A stretch of DNA of 64,000 bases. Origin: Streptomyces fumanus (GTDB lineage Bacteria > Actinomycetota > Actinomycetes > Streptomycetales > Streptomycetaceae). Positions 15,709 through 25,999 of the stretch are shown one piece after another (position 1 is the first letter of the stretch; each line of letters opens with the position of its first letter). The DNA lies in contig NZ_BNBI01000010.1 of the NCBI RefSeq assembly GCF_014655295.1, positions 1 to 64,000 on the forward strand, in the 5' to 3' direction. Below the pieces are notes generated by a model. It saw only the letters and a list, made by a program, of their open reading frames with translations. It had not been told where the DNA came from and made no database searches. The translations under genes and the position numbers were made by a program.

Positions 15709-17511
15709 TCAGCCGCCGTACGCCCCCGAGGCGGTCAGGCGCAGGGCCGTGTCGATGAGGGGGACGTGGCTGAACGCCTGCGGGAAGTTGCCGACCTGGC
15801 GCTTCAGCCGGGGGTCCCACTCCTCCGCCAGCAGCCCGAGGTCGTTGCGCAGCGCGAGCAGCCGTTCGAACAGCTTGCGGGCCTCGTCGACCCGGCCGAT
15901 CATCGCCAGGTCGTCGGCCATCCAGAACGAGCAGGCCAGGAAGGCGCCCTCGTCGCCGGGGAGGCCGTCCACGCCCTCGTCCTCGCCCTCGGTGGGGTAG
16001 CGCAGGATGAAGCCGTCCGGCGTGGACAGCTCCCGCTGGATCGCCTCGATGGTGCCGATGACCCGCTTGTCGTCCGGCGGCAGGAAGCCCATCTGCGGGA
16101 TGAGCAGCAAGGACGCGTCCAGCTCCTTGGAGCCGTAGGACTGCGTGAAGGTGTTGCGTTCCTTGTCGTAGCCCTTCTCGCACACGTCCCGGTGGATGTC
16201 GTCCCGCAGCTCCTTCCAGCGCTCCAGCGGGCCGTCGGCGTCGCCGGACTCGATGAGCTTGATGGTGCGGTCCACCGCGACCCAGGCCATCACCTTGGAG
16301 TGCACGAAGTGGCGGCGCGGGCCGCGCACCTCCCAGATGCCCTCGTCCGGCTCCTGCCAGTGGTCCTCCAGGTAGCGGATCAGCTTGAGCTGGAGCAGCG
16401 AGGCGTAGTCGTTGCGGGCCAGGCCGGTCATGTGGGCCAGGTGCAGGGCCTCGGTGACCTCGCCGTACACGTCCAGTTGCAACTGGTGCGCGGCGCCGTT
16501 GCCGACCCGGACCGGGCCGGAGTTCTCGTAGCCCGGCAGCCAGTCCAGCTCGGCCTCGCCCAGCTCGCGCTCGCCGGCGATGCCGTACATGATCTGGAGG
16601 TTCTCCGGGTCGCCGGCCACCGCGCGCAGCAGCCACTCGCGCCAGGCGCGGGCCTCCTCGCGGTAGCCGGTGCGCAGCAGCGAGGAGAGGGTGATCGCGG
16701 CGTCGCGCAGCCAGGTGTAGCGGTAGTCCCAGTTGCGGACGCCGCCGATCTCCTCCGGCAGGGAGGTGGTGGGGGCGGCGACGATCCCGCCGGTCGGGGC
16801 GTACGTCAGGGCCTTCAGCGTGATCAGGGAGCGGATCACGGCCTCGCGGTAGGGGCCGTGGTACGTACAGTGCTCGACCCACTCGCGCCAGAAGTCCTCG
16901 GTCGCCTCCAGCGACTGCTCCGGCTCGGGCAGCGGCGGCGGCTGCTTGTGCGAGGGCTCCCAGGAGATGGTGAACGCCACCCGCTCGCCCGGCGCGACGG
17001 TGAAGTCCGCGTACGTGGTCAGCGCCTTGCCGTAGGTCTCGGCGGCGGTGTCGAACCAGACCGAGTCGGGGCCGGCGACGGCCACCGTGCGGCCCTCGTG
17101 CTTGTGCACCCAGGGCACCACCCGGCCGTAGCTGAACCGCATCCGCAGCTCCGAGCGCATCGGCACCCGGCCGGTGACGCCCTCCACGATGCGGATGAGC
17201 TGCGGGGCGCCGTCCCGGGGCGGCATGAAATCGGTCACACGGACGGTGCCGCGCGGGGTGTCCCACTCCGACTCCAGGATCAGCGAGTCGCCCCGGTAGC
17301 TCCGCCGGGCCGCCGCCGGGGGCTGGGCGCCGGCCGCGTGGGCCGGTCCGAGCCGCCAGAACCCGTGTTCCTCCGTGCCCAGCAGACCGGCGAAGATGGC
17401 GTGCGAGTCGAAGCGGGGCAGGCACAGCCAGTCGACTGTGCCGTCCCGGCAGACCAGCGCGGCGGTCTGCATGTCTCCGATGAGTGCGTAGTCTTCGATG
17501 CGCCCGGCCAC
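15709..17511 (-). CDS. Glycoside hydrolase family 15 protein (glucoamylase/trehalase-like)
   Basis: A 600-residue cytosolic protein. Residues 1-230 are the beta-sandwich domain (GRIEDYALIGDMQTAALVCR, DGTVDWLCLPRFDSHAIFAGLLG). Residues 240-600 are the (alpha/alpha)6 barrel with NWDYRYTWLRDAA and the candidate catalytic acids in DEGIWEVRG and DEGAFLACSFW. GTG 17511 is preferred because GGAG sits 6 nt upstream on the minus strand; GTG 17535 and an ATG at 17607 are weaker. Family members hydrolyse trehalose or alpha-1,4-glucans. The gap to the PucR gene is 24 bp, which allows cotranscription, although the regulator also has its own -10. Confidence 0.9.
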   Translation of the reverse strand: MAGRIEDYALIGDMQTAALVCRDGTVDWLCLPRFDSHAIFAGLLGTEEHGFWRLGPAHAAGAQPPAAARRSYRGDSLILESEWDTPRGTVRVTDFMPPRDGAPQLIRIVEGVTGRVPMRSELRMRFSYGRVVPWVHKHEGRTVAVAGPDSVWFDTAAETYGKALTTYADFTVAPGERVAFTISWEPSHKQPPPLPEPEQSLEATEDFWREWVEHCTYHGPYREAVIRSLITLKALTYAPTGGIVAAPTTSLPEEIGGVRNWDYRYTWLRDAAITLSSLLRTGYREEARAWREWLLRAVAGDPENLQIMYGIAGERELGEAELDWLPGYENSGPVRVGNGAAHQLQLDVYGEVTEALHLAHMTGLARNDYASLLQLKLIRYLEDHWQEPDEGIWEVRGPRRHFVHSKVMAWVAVDRTIKLIESGDADGPLERWKELRDDIHRDVCEKGYDKERNTFTQSYGSKELDASLLLIPQMGFLPPDDKRVIGTIEAIQRELSTPDGFILRYPTEGEDEGVDGLPGDEGAFLACSFWMADDLAMIGRVDEARKLFERLLALRNDLGLLAEEWDPRLKRQVGNFPQAFSHVPLIDTALRLTASGAYGG

Positions 17512-18053
17512 GTGCAACTCCAGTCGAACGGCCACGTCACCCCGCGTGGGGGTTGTCGCTAGTGCGGTCAAGGGGTGGTTGTCCTGCGTCGTCGGGCGAC
17601 GAAGCACCGCAGTCGCCCGGGGGTGAAGCCAATCTCTGTGACGCCGAAGGACAATTGTTGCTCAACGAGCTGACGAGCCCCTGTTCCGGTGCTGACCGGC
17701 GGGGGTGGTGCCGTGTCGCGGGACGGGCTCGGCAGCGAACGTCCGAGCAGGATACGACGCACGTAGATGATCTGTGTGCCGCTCGGGACAACCTGGCTGC
17801 GCCGAACGAGTGAGCGCCGGGTGACCGGCGGGGGAGCGCTCCCGCGCGTGTCCGTCCGGGTGCGGAGCGTGGCCGGGAGCCGACCCCTTCCGGCGCTGTT
17901 ACGCTGGTAGCCCGTGGACCGGTGGGTGCCCTCCCCGGAGGCGAACCCCGACGAGGCACCCCCGAACCGCAGCGTCGGCACCCCGTCCGGAGACCTCCGG
18001 CAGGCAGCCGCAGCGCACCCCCAGACCGCGACCACGGGAGCCCCCTCTTGGCC
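17512..18053. promoter_or_regulatory. Divergent control region of the GH15 gene and pyrG
   Basis: These 542 bp hold no supported gene. On the pyrG side, TACGCT at 17900-17905 could be a -10, giving a leader of about 140 nt. Within it GGGTGCC (17924-17930) can pair with GGCACCC (17955-17961). No classical pyrimidine attenuator or poly-U tract follows, so any role in CTP-dependent regulation is unproven. The rest shows no obvious repeat. Confidence 0.4.
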
Positions 18054-19703
<1,650 letters not shown>

Positions 19704-19801
19704 CCCGACGGTTGTACGGTGGCCGGGGCGCGCCCGGGAGAGCAGGGCGCACCCCGGCTTCTCGCACGTCGGCTTCTCGCGCACGTCTGGAAGGACAGGG
19801 C

Positions 19802-20428
19802 ATGAGCATCAAGGACACCCCCGAGGAATGGGAGATCCGGGCGACCGAGACCCCCTTCCGGGGCAACAAGACCTCCGTCCGCACGGACGAGGTGGTCATG
19901 CCCGACGGCACCGTGGTCGGCCGCGACTACCAGGTGCACCCCGGTTCCGTCGCCGTCCTCGCCCTCGACGAGGAGGACCGGGTGCTGGTGCTGCGCCAGT
20001 ACCGCCACCCGGTGCGCCACAAGCTCTGGGAGATCCCGGCCGGGCTGCTGGACGTGCCCGGCGAGAACCCGCTGCACGCCGCCCAGCGCGAGCTGTACGA
20101 GGAGGCGCACGTCAAGGCCGAGGACTGGCGGGTGCTCACCGACGTCTACACCACCCCCGGCGGCTGCGACGAGGCGGTACGGATCTTCCTCGCCCGGGAG
20201 CTGTCCGAGGCCGAGGGCGAGCGGTTCGAGGTCGAGCACGAGGAGGCCGACATGGAGCTGGCCCGGGTGCCGGTGGCGGAGCTGGTGCGCGGGGTGCTCG
20301 CGGGGGAGCTGCACAACAACTGCCTCGTCGTGGGCGTGCTCTCGCTGGTCGCCGCCCGCGGTGGCGACGGCCTGGACGCGCTGCGCCCGGCGCAGGCACC
20401 TTGGCCGGCCCGGCCGTTCGAGGCGTGA
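19802..20428 (+). CDS. NUDIX hydrolase, ADP-ribose pyrophosphatase type
   Basis: A 208-residue protein with an N-terminal beta-rich dimerisation region (EWEIRATETPFRGNKTSVRTDEVVMPDG) and a NUDIX box GENPLHAAQRELYEEAHV around residues 88-105. The box fits REUxEE but has His where the final Gly is usual. The PAGLLD preceding the box and the downstream TTPGGCDEAVRIFLA are typical of ADP-ribose pyrophosphatases, which cut ADP-ribose to AMP and ribose-5-phosphate. M. tuberculosis Rv1700 occupies the same slot after pyrG. The ATG at 19802 follows GGAAGGACAGGG. Gap to pyrG 98 bp. Confidence 0.88.
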   Translation: MSIKDTPEEWEIRATETPFRGNKTSVRTDEVVMPDGTVVGRDYQVHPGSVAVLALDEEDRVLVLRQYRHPVRHKLWEIPAGLLDVPGENPLHAAQRELYEEAHVKAEDWRVLTDVYTTPGGCDEAVRIFLARELSEAEGERFEVEHEEADMELARVPVAELVRGVLAGELHNNCLVVGVLSLVAARGGDGLDALRPAQAPWPARPFEA

Positions 20429-20609
20429 GCGGCACCGCGGACACGTCCGGCGTGACGATCGCCTGTGGTGTGACGATCTGCTGATCCGATCGGGGGACCC
20501 TGCCGTCGTGCTCCGCCGGGAACGCGCCGGAGGCTGAACTAGGCTCGGGAAACGCCCGAACCGGAGTTCCGGCGGGCGCCGGTGCGCGGTGGGATCGGGA
20601 GTGTGGCCC

Positions 20610-22679
20610 GTGACGGATCAGGCGGTGGACACGGACGGCGTGAAGCTGTCGGGCGAGGCGTCCGGGGAGCCCTGGTTCCTCGGCCGCACCCGGGAGCTGA
20701 AGGAGCTGCGGGCCGACATCGAGCGCGCCGGACTCGACACCCTGTCCGGCCGCAAGGCCCCCCGCGCCCGTGTGCTGCTCATCGCCGGCCGGCCCGGCTC
20801 CGGCCGCACCGCCCTCGCCGAGGAACTGGCCGCCCGGGTCGCGGACGCCTACCCCGACGGCGTGCTGCGGGCCCGGCTGAGCGAACCGGACGGCACTCGC
20901 GTGCCGGTCGGCCGCCTCGCCCGGGAGCTGCTCGCCGCGCTCGGCGAGAGCAGCCCGCCCGGCGCCGCGGAGGACGACCTGACCGGGGCGCTGCGCACCG
21001 CGCTGGCCGACCGCCGGGTCCTGCTGCTGCTCGACGACGCCGCCGACGCCGAGCAGGTCGACGCCCTGCTGCCGGACACCCCCGGCTGCCTGGCCGTCGT
21101 CGTCTCCGGCGGCCCGCTCACCGGCATCGCCGACGTCCGCCCCTGCACGCTCGGCGGCCTGGACACCAAGTCCGCCGTGGAGCTGCTGTCCCGGCGCATC
21201 GGCTCGGTCCGGATCACCGTCGACCCGCGCGCCGCCGAGTTGCTGGCCGAGGAGTGCCAGGGCCAGCCCGCCGCGCTCGCCCTCGCGGGCGGCTGGCTGG
21301 CCGCCCGCCCCAAGGCGGCCGTCGCCGACCTCGCCAAGCACCTGCACGCCGAGACCGAGGAGACCGGCCCGGTCGCCCGCGCCCTGCGACTGGCCCACGC
21401 CGCCCTGCCGAGCCCCGCCGCCCGGATACTGCGCCTGCTCTCCCTCGCCCCGGCCGGCCTGGTCGACCCGCACACCGCCTCCGCGCTCGCCGGCTGCTCG
21501 GTGAACGGCGCCCGCACCACCCTGGACGACTTCGTCGCCCTCGGCCTGCTCCGCCCGGCCCGCTCCCCGCTGCCCGAGTACGAGGTCCCGGGCTGTCTGC
21601 ACCCGCTGCTGCGCGCCCTCGCCGACAAGCACGACCGGCCCGCCGAACTGCAACTGGCCCGCGCCCGGATGCTGGAGCGGACCGTGCGGCTGCTGCAGTC
21701 CTGCCGGGCGATCACCGAGACCGACAGCCCCCAGGCCCGCGAGAAGCTCCTCGGGATGCCGCGCGCCCTGCGCTTCGCCACCCCCCGGGACGCCGCCGAG
21801 TGGCTGCGGGTGCGCCGCCCCGCCCTGCTGGCCGCGGCCCGCCTCGCGGTCGCCGACGGGGAGCTGGACACCCTCGCCCGGCGGCTGATGTCCCAGTTGG
21901 TCCGCGCCCTGGTCGCCCACGAAGGCACCCAGGCCGCCGCCCCCGACCTGTACGGCGTGCACCGGCTGGTCCTGGACGTGGCCGAGCGGCGCGATCTGCC
22001 CCGGGAGAAGGCGGCGGCCCTGCTGAACCTGGCCGACCTGGACGCCCGCACCGGCCGCACCGCCGAGGCGCTGGTGCGCTACCGGGCCGCGCTGGACGCC
22101 GGACGCGAGGCGAACGACCCGTACGCGACCGGCCGCGCGATGGAATCCGTAGGCGGCGCCCATCTGGAGCTGGGCGACTACGACCGGGCCGCCGACTGGT
22201 TCGGCCGCGCCCTGGCCCAGCGGCTGGCCCGGGACGAGCGGCCCGACGCCGCCCGGCTGTACGGCCGGATCGCCACCGCCCACACCTACGCCGGCCGCTA
22301 CGGCGAGGCGCTGCGCAACTGGCGCGCGGCGGTGGCCGGGCACCGCAGGACCGGCGACGTGGCCGCGCAGGCGCGGGCCCTGAGCGAGCTGGCCCGGGTC
22401 CAGGAGTACGCCGGGCGGCCCGAGGAGTCGCTGCACACCTGCCAGGAGGCGGTGGAGTGGGCCCGCCGGGCGGAGGACCTCCGCCTCCAGGCGGCCCTGC
22501 ACCTGCGGCTGGCCGACACCCTGGAGCGCCTCGGCGACCCCACGGCGGCCGCGCTGCACCGCGGAGCCGCCGGGCGGATGCTGGACCCGGAGGCCGCCGG
22601 GGACCGGCCGGCGCAGGACTCCGACCCGGAACACGGAGCTAACGCCTGCGAAATCCGTAGTGCATCCGCTGAAGGTTGA
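20610..22679 (+). CDS. P-loop ATPase/TPR-repeat protein with degenerate Walker A
   Basis: A 689-residue protein resembling the NB-ARC/AfsR-like STAND class without a DNA-binding domain. Residues 20-50 (WFLGRTRELKELRADIE) are the usual entry to the NTPase module. The P-loop reads GRPGSGRT, with Arg in place of the essential Lys. Walker B is VLLLLDDAAD, and the sensor region is VVVSGG instead of the usual TSR. Residues about 460-670 are TPR-like helical pairs (GRTAEALVRYRAALDAGREA, AGRYGEALRNWRAAVAGHR). GTG 20610 is supported by CGGGAG at 20596-20601. It probably acts as a scaffold or signalling protein; the partner is unknown. Confidence 0.8.
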   Translation: MTDQAVDTDGVKLSGEASGEPWFLGRTRELKELRADIERAGLDTLSGRKAPRARVLLIAGRPGSGRTALAEELAARVADAYPDGVLRARLSEPDGTRVPVGRLARELLAALGESSPPGAAEDDLTGALRTALADRRVLLLLDDAADAEQVDALLPDTPGCLAVVVSGGPLTGIADVRPCTLGGLDTKSAVELLSRRIGSVRITVDPRAAELLAEECQGQPAALALAGGWLAARPKAAVADLAKHLHAETEETGPVARALRLAHAALPSPAARILRLLSLAPAGLVDPHTASALAGCSVNGARTTLDDFVALGLLRPARSPLPEYEVPGCLHPLLRALADKHDRPAELQLARARMLERTVRLLQSCRAITETDSPQAREKLLGMPRALRFATPRDAAEWLRVRRPALLAAARLAVADGELDTLARRLMSQLVRALVAHEGTQAAAPDLYGVHRLVLDVAERRDLPREKAAALLNLADLDARTGRTAEALVRYRAALDAGREANDPYATGRAMESVGGAHLELGDYDRAADWFGRALAQRLARDERPDAARLYGRIATAHTYAGRYGEALRNWRAAVAGHRRTGDVAAQARALSELARVQEYAGRPEESLHTCQEAVEWARRAEDLRLQAALHLRLADTLERLGDPTAAALHRGAAGRMLDPEAAGDRPAQDSDPEHGANACEIRSASAEG

Positions 22680-22692
22680 TGCTTTGAAAGGC

Positions 22693-22720
22693 TAGACAGC
22701 GGGAACACCTTCATTAGACT
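22693..22720 (+). promoter_or_regulatory. Probable promoter of ald
   Basis: TAGACA (22693-22698) and TAGACT (22715-22720) are separated by 16 bp in a locally AT-richer stretch, giving a sigma70-like promoter about 90 bp upstream of ald. Confidence 0.5.
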
Positions 22721-22812
22721 GGCTCTGCCGCACTTTCTCCTGCGGTCTACCCCGGTATGCCTCTGCGTGCCCGGGTATGTCTTGTCATAGCCACATCCCT
22801 GAGCCAAGGACC

Positions 22813-23937
22813 GTGATCGACGTGAAGGTCGGCATTCCCCGCGAGGTCAAGAACAACGAGTTCCGGGTGGCCATCACCCCCGCCGGCGTCCACGAGCTGG
22901 TGCGCCACGGTCACCAGGTCGTCATCGAGCGCGGCGCCGGCGTCGGCTCCTCGATCACGGACGACGAGTACGTCTCGGCCGGCGCGTCGATACTCGACAC
23001 CGCCGACGAGGTCTGGGCCGCCGCCGACCTGCTGCTGAAGGTCAAGGAGCCGGTCGCGGAGGAGTACCACCGCCTGCGCAAGGACCAGACCCTCTTCACC
23101 TACCTGCACCTGGCCGCGTCCAAGGAGTGCACGGACGCGCTGATCGAGTCCGGCACCACCGCGATCGCCTACGAGACCGTCGAGCTGCCGGGCCGCGCGC
23201 TGCCGCTGCTCGCCCCGATGTCCGAGGTGGCCGGCCGGCTCGCCCCGCAGGTCGGCGCCTACCACCTGCTGGCCGCCAACGGCGGTCGCGGTGTGCTGCC
23301 CGGCGGTGTCCCCGGCGTGCTGGCCGGCCGGGCCGTGGTCATCGGCGGCGGCGTCTCCGGCTGGAACGCCGCGCAGATCGCCATCGGCATGGGCTTCCAC
23401 GTCACCCTGCTCGACAAGGACATCAACAAGCTCAAGGAAGCCGACAAGATCTTCGGTACGAAGATCCAGACCGTGGTCTCCAACGCCTTCGAGCTGGAGA
23501 AGGCGTGCCTGGAGGCCGACCTGGTGATCGGCGCCGTCCTCATCCCGGGCGCCAAGGCCCCGAAGCTGGTCACCAACGAGCTGGTCTCCCGGATGAAGCC
23601 GGGAAGTGTCCTTGTCGACATCGCGATCGACCAGGGCGGCTGCTTCGAGGACTCCCACCCGACCACCCACGCCGAGCCGACCTTCAAGGTGCACGACTCG
23701 GTCTTCTACTGCGTCGCCAACATGCCCGGCGCGGTCCCCAACACCTCCACCTACGCGCTCACCAACGCCACGCTGCCCTACATCGTGGAGCTGGCCAACC
23801 GCGGCTGGGCCGAGGCGCTGCGCCGCGACCCCGCGCTCGCCAAGGGTCTCAACACCCATGACGGCAAGGTCGTTTACAAGGAGGTCGCCGAGGCGCACGG
23901 CCTGGACCACACCGAGCTGGCCTCGCTGCTCGGCTGA
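22813..23937 (+). CDS. ald: Alanine dehydrogenase
   Basis: A 374-residue NAD-dependent enzyme that interconverts L-alanine and pyruvate plus ammonia. It begins with the family-typical KVGIPREVKNNEFRVAITPAGV. It has the pyruvate-site region LFTYLHLAASKECTDALIES (conserved His), the NAD loop VVIGGGVSGWNAAQIAIGMG (GGGVSG near residue 180), and DIAIDQGGCFEDS with the catalytic Asp. GTG 22813 is used here; GTG 22822 (three codons later, 11 nt after AAGGA) fits the ribosome binding site spacing better and matches the M. tuberculosis start. The rest of the length is normal. Confidence 0.95.
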   Translation: MIDVKVGIPREVKNNEFRVAITPAGVHELVRHGHQVVIERGAGVGSSITDDEYVSAGASILDTADEVWAAADLLLKVKEPVAEEYHRLRKDQTLFTYLHLAASKECTDALIESGTTAIAYETVELPGRALPLLAPMSEVAGRLAPQVGAYHLLAANGGRGVLPGGVPGVLAGRAVVIGGGVSGWNAAQIAIGMGFHVTLLDKDINKLKEADKIFGTKIQTVVSNAFELEKACLEADLVIGAVLIPGAKAPKLVTNELVSRMKPGSVLVDIAIDQGGCFEDSHPTTHAEPTFKVHDSVFYCVANMPGAVPNTSTYALTNATLPYIVELANRGWAEALRRDPALAKGLNTHDGKVVYKEVAEAHGLDHTELASLLG

Positions 23938-24284
23938 CAACTCGCCGTCCGGCGAAGGCGACACGTCAACGCGTGCCGTCAATGCCGCCCCCTTGGCCGG
24001 GCCTTGTCGACAAGGCCCGGCCAAGTGTGTGTATGGTCACTTTGCGATTCTCGGTCAACTCGCCTCGAACGTAACGCTTCAACCGATTCGCGCACCGGTG
24101 AAACCTGCTGTGCGACGGCCGTACGCCCTTGACAGAGGGATGTTTCATTGCCGACACATCGGGCCGGGTCCGGCGGATTGTGTTGCTGCGGACGGCCGAC
24201 ACGCCATAGAGTCGCCAACCGTCGGCATGGTGCCACGCTGACCTGTCTAGAAGTTTCCTGGTCACCAAGGAGGTAAGACGACTT
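23938..24284. promoter_or_regulatory. ald-parA intergenic region with promoter candidates
   Basis: This 347-bp gap begins with the palindromic terminator at 23992-24025. On the parA side TTGCTG (24183-24188) and TAGAGT (24207-24212), spaced 18 bp, are a plausible promoter. A TTGACA at 24129 has no matching -10. AAGGAGGT at 24267-24274 is an unusually perfect ribosome binding site for parA. No small gene was supported. Confidence 0.5.
23992..24025. terminator. 34-bp perfect palindrome, likely terminator of ald
   Basis: CTTGGCCGGGCCTTG and its exact complement flank a central TCGA, so all 34 bases form one perfect palindrome with 15-bp arms. It lies 55 bp after the ald stop. The downstream TGTGTGT is only weakly T-rich, as is normal in Streptomyces. 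Being fully symmetric it could also be a binding or cruciform site. Confidence 0.75.
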
Positions 24285-25454
24285 GTGAATGAGTCGACAT
24301 TTACTCCCGGGGGTGGTCAACCAGGAATGCCCGCACAGGCCGCAGGCCCCGGGCGGTTCGAGGCTGTCGGCTCCGTCGCTGTACGCACCTTCGCAGCCCA
24401 CCAGAGTCCGCAGGCAACTCCGACAGCACACATGAGCATGGATGGCCAACACGTGAACGCCATGGCCGGTGACGGAAGTGGCGCGTCCCGCAACCACTTC
24501 GCCGACTACGAGGAACTGCCCGAGGGGCACTTCTACGACCCCGACGCCGAGTACGAGCCCGACCCGGAGTACGCGGCCACGCTCGCGCCCGACGCGGCCC
24601 GCCAGCGCCGCGAGCGCATCGGCCCGACCGGACGGCCGCTGCCGTACTTCCCGATCCCGGGCCCGCTGACCGACCACGGCCCCGCGAAGATCATCGCGAT
24701 GTGCAACCAGAAGGGCGGCGTCGGCAAGACCACGTCGACCATCAACCTGGGCGCCGCGCTCGCCGAGTACGGCCGCCGGGTGCTGCTCGTCGACTTCGAC
24801 CCGCAGGGCGCCCTCTCGGTCGGCCTCGGCGTCAACCCGATGGAGCTGGACCTCACCGTCTACAACCTGCTCATGGAGCGGGGCATGGCGGCCGACGAGG
24901 TGCTGCTGAAGACGGCGGTCCCCAACATGGACCTGCTGCCCAGCAACATCGACCTGTCGGCGGCCGAGGTGCAGTTGGTCAGCGAGGTCGCCCGCGAGTC
25001 GACCCTCCAGCGGGCGCTGAAGCCGCTGATGGACGACTACGACTACATCGTGATCGACTGCCAGCCCTCGCTGGGCCTGCTCACGGTCAACGCGCTGACC
25101 GCCGCGCACAAGGTGATCGTGCCGCTGGAGTGCGAGTTCTTCGCGCTGCGCGGTGTGGCGCTGCTGACCGAGACGATCGAGAAGGTGCAGGAGCGGCTCA
25201 ACCCCGACCTGGAGCTGGACGGCATCCTCGCCACCATGTACGACTCGCGCACGGTGCACAGCCGTGAGGTGCTGGCGCGGGTCGTCGAGGCGTTCGACGA
25301 CCACGTGTACCACACGGTCATCGGCCGCACGGTCCGCTTCCCGGAGACCACGGTCGCCGGCGAGCCGATCACCACGTACGCCTCCAACTCCGTCGGTGCC
25401 GCCGCCTACCGCCAGCTCGCCAGGGAGGTGCTCGCCCGGTGTCACGCCGAGTGA
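24285..25454 (+). CDS. parA: ParA family chromosome-partitioning ATPase
   Basis: A 389-residue protein. Residues 1-130 are a disordered lineage-specific extension rich in Gly, Pro and Glu (EYEPDPEYAATLAPDAARQRRER). The ParA domain follows: deviant Walker A NQKGGVGKTTS (about 141-151), the switch VDFDPQGALSVGLG, Walker B YIVIDCQPSLGL and the C-terminal EVLARVVEAFDDHVY. GTG 24285 is 10 nt after AAGGAGGT. It is followed by an RHH-type partner and scpAB instead of parB, so it is not the oriC ParAB system. It matches the second ParA placed before scpA in M. tuberculosis (Rv1708). Its exact role in segregation is not established here. Confidence 0.9.
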   Translation: MNESTFTPGGGQPGMPAQAAGPGRFEAVGSVAVRTFAAHQSPQATPTAHMSMDGQHVNAMAGDGSGASRNHFADYEELPEGHFYDPDAEYEPDPEYAATLAPDAARQRRERIGPTGRPLPYFPIPGPLTDHGPAKIIAMCNQKGGVGKTTSTINLGAALAEYGRRVLLVDFDPQGALSVGLGVNPMELDLTVYNLLMERGMAADEVLLKTAVPNMDLLPSNIDLSAAEVQLVSEVARESTLQRALKPLMDDYDYIVIDCQPSLGLLTVNALTAAHKVIVPLECEFFALRGVALLTETIEKVQERLNPDLELDGILATMYDSRTVHSREVLARVVEAFDDHVYHTVIGRTVRFPETTVAGEPITTYASNSVGAAAYRQLAREVLARCHAE

Positions 25455-25981
25455 GTCTGCCGGGGGCCGACGAACTCTTCCGAACCACAGGGGGCACGGC
25501 GCTCCAGGCGTCCACCCCGCGGCGCCAGGCCAACGGCGAGGCCCGGGTGCCGGCGCCGGCGGGGGAGAGCGACCCGGCCGCCGCCGAGGACGCCCCGCAG
25601 TCGGTGCCCGCGCAGGGCGGCGAGGGCACGGAGCACATGGCCGCGGAGGCCGAGCCGGGAGCGGACGGCGAACCGCGCAGCCGGGGTGCCGGGCGGCGCG
25701 GGGAGGCGCAGGAAGGTTCTGCCGCCGGGGCGCCCCGCAAGCGCGGCCGGGCCGCCGCCCGCCGCCCCAGCGGACGCGAGCGGCACGACGAGAAGATCAC
25801 CGTGTACGTCTCCGCCGAGGAGCTGATGGACCTGGAGCACGCCCGGCTGGTGCTCCGGGGCGAGCACGGACTGGCCGTCGACCGCGGCCGGATCGTCCGC
25901 GAGGCGGTCGCCGTGGTCCTCGCCGACCTGGAGACCCGGGGGGACGCCAGCATCCTCGTACGCCGGCTGCGCGGACGGTAG
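25439..25981 (+). CDS. Disordered-tail ribbon-helix-helix-like protein, ParA partner candidate
   Basis: A 180-residue protein. Residues 1-110 are low complexity (Ala, Glu, Gly, Pro, with a basic RKRGRAAARRPSGRERH stretch). Residues 113-165 (DEKITVYVSAEELMDLEHARLVLRGEHGLAVDRGRIVREAVAVVLADL) have the strand-helix-helix layout of RHH DNA-binding dimers such as ParG/CopG. GTG 25439 is set by CAGGGAGG at 25421-25428 and overlaps the parA end by 16 bp; GTG 25451, overlapping the parA stop as GTGA, is the alternative. The position directly between parA and scpA makes it a candidate centromere- or DNA-binding partner of ParA. This is inference from context and secondary-structure pattern. Confidence 0.75.
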   Translation: MSRRVSLPGADELFRTTGGTALQASTPRRQANGEARVPAPAGESDPAAAEDAPQSVPAQGGEGTEHMAAEAEPGADGEPRSRGAGRRGEAQEGSAAGAPRKRGRAAARRPSGRERHDEKITVYVSAEELMDLEHARLVLRGEHGLAVDRGRIVREAVAVVLADLETRGDASILVRRLRGR

Positions 25982-25999
25982 CGATAGCCTGCGGAGGCC

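Noticed and set aside
14047..17562. A 1171-codon plus-strand frame over PucR and GH15 genes
   Set aside because: Same reason: it is the antisense of two recognised proteins and has no start signal or domain.
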